From the NCBI GenBank assembly GCA_023401495.1, contig JAEXDU010000173.1:1-7480 (forward strand): a stretch of 7,480 nucleotides of DNA, in the 5' to 3' direction. The stretch's first letter is position 1, and every line of letters begins with the position of its first letter. This document shows positions 5,617 to 7,480 of this stretch, in pieces. A model generated the notes under the pieces. The model was not told the origin of the DNA. It ran no database searches and saw nothing but the letters and a program-made list of their open reading frames with translations. This DNA comes from Bacillota bacterium (GTDB lineage: Bacteria > Bacillota > Clostridia > Oscillospirales > Acutalibacteraceae). The translations under genes and the position numbers were made by a program.

Positions 5617-6507
5617 ATGAGAAGACAAAAAAGGAAATCAAAAAAGTGGATCGCATTACTGTTGGCCGCAGCCGCTTGTCTGACTGCGGGATATGCGCTG
5701 CGAAATGTCGATGTATTTCACACACAGCAGCCGAATTCAAGTACCGGCACCTTGACTTCTTCCTCCCCGTCTTCCCAGCCGTCCTCAGCGGCAGATTCGC
5801 AGGCGCCGCGCAGTGAAGCTCCGGCGGAGAATTCTTCGAATGCACCCGAAAAAACGGCGTATCAGGGGGAGACGCTGGACAGTTTAAATATTCGGCTTTC
5901 CGCCGGAACGGACCAGGACGTCGTATTTGCTGTTTCGAAAGGGACCAAGCTCGGCATTCTGGAGGAACCCGACGGCGATTGGGTAAAAGTGAAAGCCCCG
6001 GACGGCCGGACCGGCTGGTGCAATAAAAATTATCTGAAAATCACACCGGCGAACGGTGCCGATGTTTCGAATGTAACAAAAGAACAGGAGACTTTCCCCG
6101 CTTTCGCGCAGGTTTCCTATGCAAAAGCGGCCCAGCCGCTCACCGTTTATGTTTCGATACAGGATCAGAAGGTCACCGTTGTGGACGCGAAAAATCTTGT
6201 TGTTCAGGTTTTTCCCTGCTCCACCGGAATGGAAGGCTATGAAACGCCCACCGGAAATTACACGGTCACGAACCGCGGGGAATCGTTCTATAATAAAAGC
6301 TTAAAAGAAGGCGCTTATTACTGGACGCAGTTCTATGGAAACTACCTGTTCCACAGTCTTCCTTTCGATGAAAACAGGGAAATGATCAAAGGTGAAGCTG
6401 AAAAATTAGGACAACCTGCCTCCCATGGATGCGTGCGTCTCTCGATGGACAATGCAAAATGGTTCTATGACAATATCAAAAACGATACGAAGGTCGTCAT
6501 TCAGTAG
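5617..6507 (+). CDS. L,D-transpeptidase with SH3 domain (YkuD family)
   Basis: A 296-residue surface enzyme. A basic N-terminus (RRQKRKSKK) precedes one hydrophobic segment (11-27), probably a signal anchor. C21 in an AAAC context is a poor lipobox. A Ser/Pro/Ala-rich linker (about 38-78) leads to an SH3-like cell-wall domain (about 88-143, with GDWVKVKAPDGRTGWCN) and the YkuD catalytic domain (about 174-296). Catalytic residues are H246 and the S269-HGC-VRL motif with nucleophile C272. YkuD enzymes form 3-3 crosslinks in peptidoglycan or attach proteins to it, using a cysteine and no metal. ATG 5617 follows AAGGA (5602-5606) by ten bases. The frame is open further upstream to 5515, but that part contains the promoter and is not coding. 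The next gene starts 42 bp downstream. Confidence 0.9.
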   Translation: MRRQKRKSKKWIALLLAAAACLTAGYALRNVDVFHTQQPNSSTGTLTSSSPSSQPSSAADSQAPRSEAPAENSSNAPEKTAYQGETLDSLNIRLSAGTDQDVVFAVSKGTKLGILEEPDGDWVKVKAPDGRTGWCNKNYLKITPANGADVSNVTKEQETFPAFAQVSYAKAAQPLTVYVSIQDQKVTVVDAKNLVVQVFPCSTGMEGYETPTGNYTVTNRGESFYNKSLKEGAYYWTQFYGNYLFHSLPFDENREMIKGEAEKLGQPASHGCVRLSMDNAKWFYDNIKNDTKVVIQ

Positions 6508-6549
6508 CGGCGCAGACGATCCGCCTGAAAGAGCAAAGGAGCGATTGTT

Positions 6550-7480
6550 ATGAGAAAGCCCATCCCGATCACCGTGCTGACCGGCTATCTTGGTTCCGGC
6601 AAAACAACCCTTGTCAACCGGCTGCTGGCCGACCCACAGGGACTGCGTATTGCGGTGATCGTCAACGATATCGGCGAGATAAATATCGACGCCGCACTAA
6701 TCAGCGAAAAAGGGCACGCTTCCATCACCGACGACAGTCTGGTGGCGTTGACCAACGGCTGCATCTGCTGCACTCTGCGGACGGATTTGATCACTCAAAT
6801 CGTGCGTCTGGCAAAAGCCGACTGCTTTGACTATATTCTGATCGAGGCCAGCGGCATCTGCGAACCGCTGCCGATCGCGCAGTCCATCGCCATGCTGGAC
6901 GGAACCATGAAGGATCAAGGGCTCCCCACGCTATGCCGACTGGATTCTGTCGTAACCGTTGTGGACGCCTACCGCCTGCTGACGGAGTTTTCCGGCGGCG
7001 AAGCGCTCCTCTACCCCGATGGAGAGGCGGATATTTCGCAGCTTTTGGTGGAGCAGATCGAGTTCTGTGATTTGGTTCTGCTGAACAAAACGGATTTGCT
7101 GTCGCAGGAGGAAACCGCAAAGGTCGAGGCCATCGTAAAAGCGCTGCAGCCCTCGGCCCAGATCAGGCGAACCAGCTTTGCGGATGTTCCGTCCAAAGAC
7201 ATTCTGAACCTTCGTCTTTTTGATTTTTCCAAGACATTTCTTTCTGCCGGCTGGGCGCAGACCATTGAGCATGAACATGACGAAGAGGCAGCAGGGCATG
7301 ATCACCACGAGGCGGAGCATCACGGCCACGGGGAAAATCGCCATGGACATCATCATGATCATGATCACGACGGGCATCAGCATCTTGACGAATATGGGAT
7401 TTCCACCTTTGTCTATTACCGCCGCCGGGCCTTTAACGACAGCCAGCTGGAAGCGTGGGTCAATCGTTTTCCCGCCCAGG
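6550..7480 (+). CDS. zagA: G3E GTPase resembling Bacillus YciC/ZagA, partial (cut by the right edge)
   Basis: The first 310 codons of a G3E GTPase. Walker A is GYLGSGKTT (12-20), then VNDIGEINID (38-47), the metal-binding C71-I-C-C74 motif, IEASGICEP (98-106) and an intact NKTD (179-182). A His-rich insert (about 241-278) separates this from the start of the CobW C-terminal domain (EYGISTFVYYRR). The overall pattern, including GWAQ before the insert and EYGIS-FVY-RR after it, follows my memory of B. subtilis YciC (ZagA), a Zur-repressed zinc metallochaperone of about 400 residues that supports the folate enzyme FolE. If so, about 90 residues lie beyond the edge. AAGGAG (6536-6541) is eight bases before ATG 6550. 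It lies 42 bp after the L,D-transpeptidase gene with no promoter between, so the two are probably co-transcribed. Confidence 0.9.
   Translation, partial: MRKPIPITVLTGYLGSGKTTLVNRLLADPQGLRIAVIVNDIGEINIDAALISEKGHASITDDSLVALTNGCICCTLRTDLITQIVRLAKADCFDYILIEASGICEPLPIAQSIAMLDGTMKDQGLPTLCRLDSVVTVVDAYRLLTEFSGGEALLYPDGEADISQLLVEQIEFCDLVLLNKTDLLSQEETAKVEAIVKALQPSAQIRRTSFADVPSKDILNLRLFDFSKTFLSAGWAQTIEHEHDEEAAGHDHHEAEHHGHGENRHGHHHDHDHDGHQHLDEYGISTFVYYRRRAFNDSQLEAWVNRFPAQ

Overview
The window reads as one zinc-homeostasis locus from a low-to-mid GC Gram-positive bacterium, most likely a Clostridia member of the Oscillospiraceae/Ruminococcaceae kind. The taxon is an inference from the Firmicutes-type lipoprotein, purine-rich ribosome binding sites, sigma-A-like promoters, an SH3-YkuD L,D-transpeptidase and the small CxxC zinc-ribbon protein. 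Nearly every gene fits one theme: surviving zinc shortage.

Layout. Positions 1-171 hold no gene I can defend, only a long imperfect hairpin (105-153). On the minus strand lie a 97-residue double zinc-ribbon protein (172-465) and, upstream of it in the same apparent transcript, the zinc-binding lipoprotein ZnuA (523-1467). A divergent intergenic region (about 1468-1638) carries two copies of a 19-bp inverted repeat. On the plus strand come znuC (1639-2328) and znuB (2315-3139, overlapping znuC), then a separate strong promoter with a third repeat copy. This drives a Fur-family regulator (zur, 3254-3667), a cysteine-poor S14 (rpsN, 3773-4042), a cysteine-poor L33 (rpmG, 4064-4213) and a His-rich G3E/CobW GTPase (4290-5387). 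After a strong hairpin (5416-5463), a consensus promoter with a fourth, weaker repeat copy precedes an L,D-transpeptidase (5617-6507) and a second G3E GTPase resembling Bacillus YciC/ZagA. The second GTPase runs off the right edge (6550-7480).

How it works together. The repeat GCAAATG-N5-CATTTGC (9-1-9 symmetry, with TGCATTTG invariant in all four copies) sits 10-13 bp downstream of the -10 element at the znuA, zur and L,D-transpeptidase promoters, and at a proposed znuCB promoter. This is the expected position for an operator of the Fur-family protein encoded in the window. I infer that Zur with zinc represses high-affinity uptake (ZnuABC), its own operon, the zinc-free ribosomal protein paralogues (which would release ribosomal zinc), two putative zinc-delivery GTPases and, unexpectedly, a cysteine-dependent cell-wall crosslinking enzyme. 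The placement of the L,D-transpeptidase inside this regulon and the loss of the NKxD motif in the first GTPase are the least ordinary points. No mobile elements, CRISPR arrays, tRNAs or rRNAs were seen.
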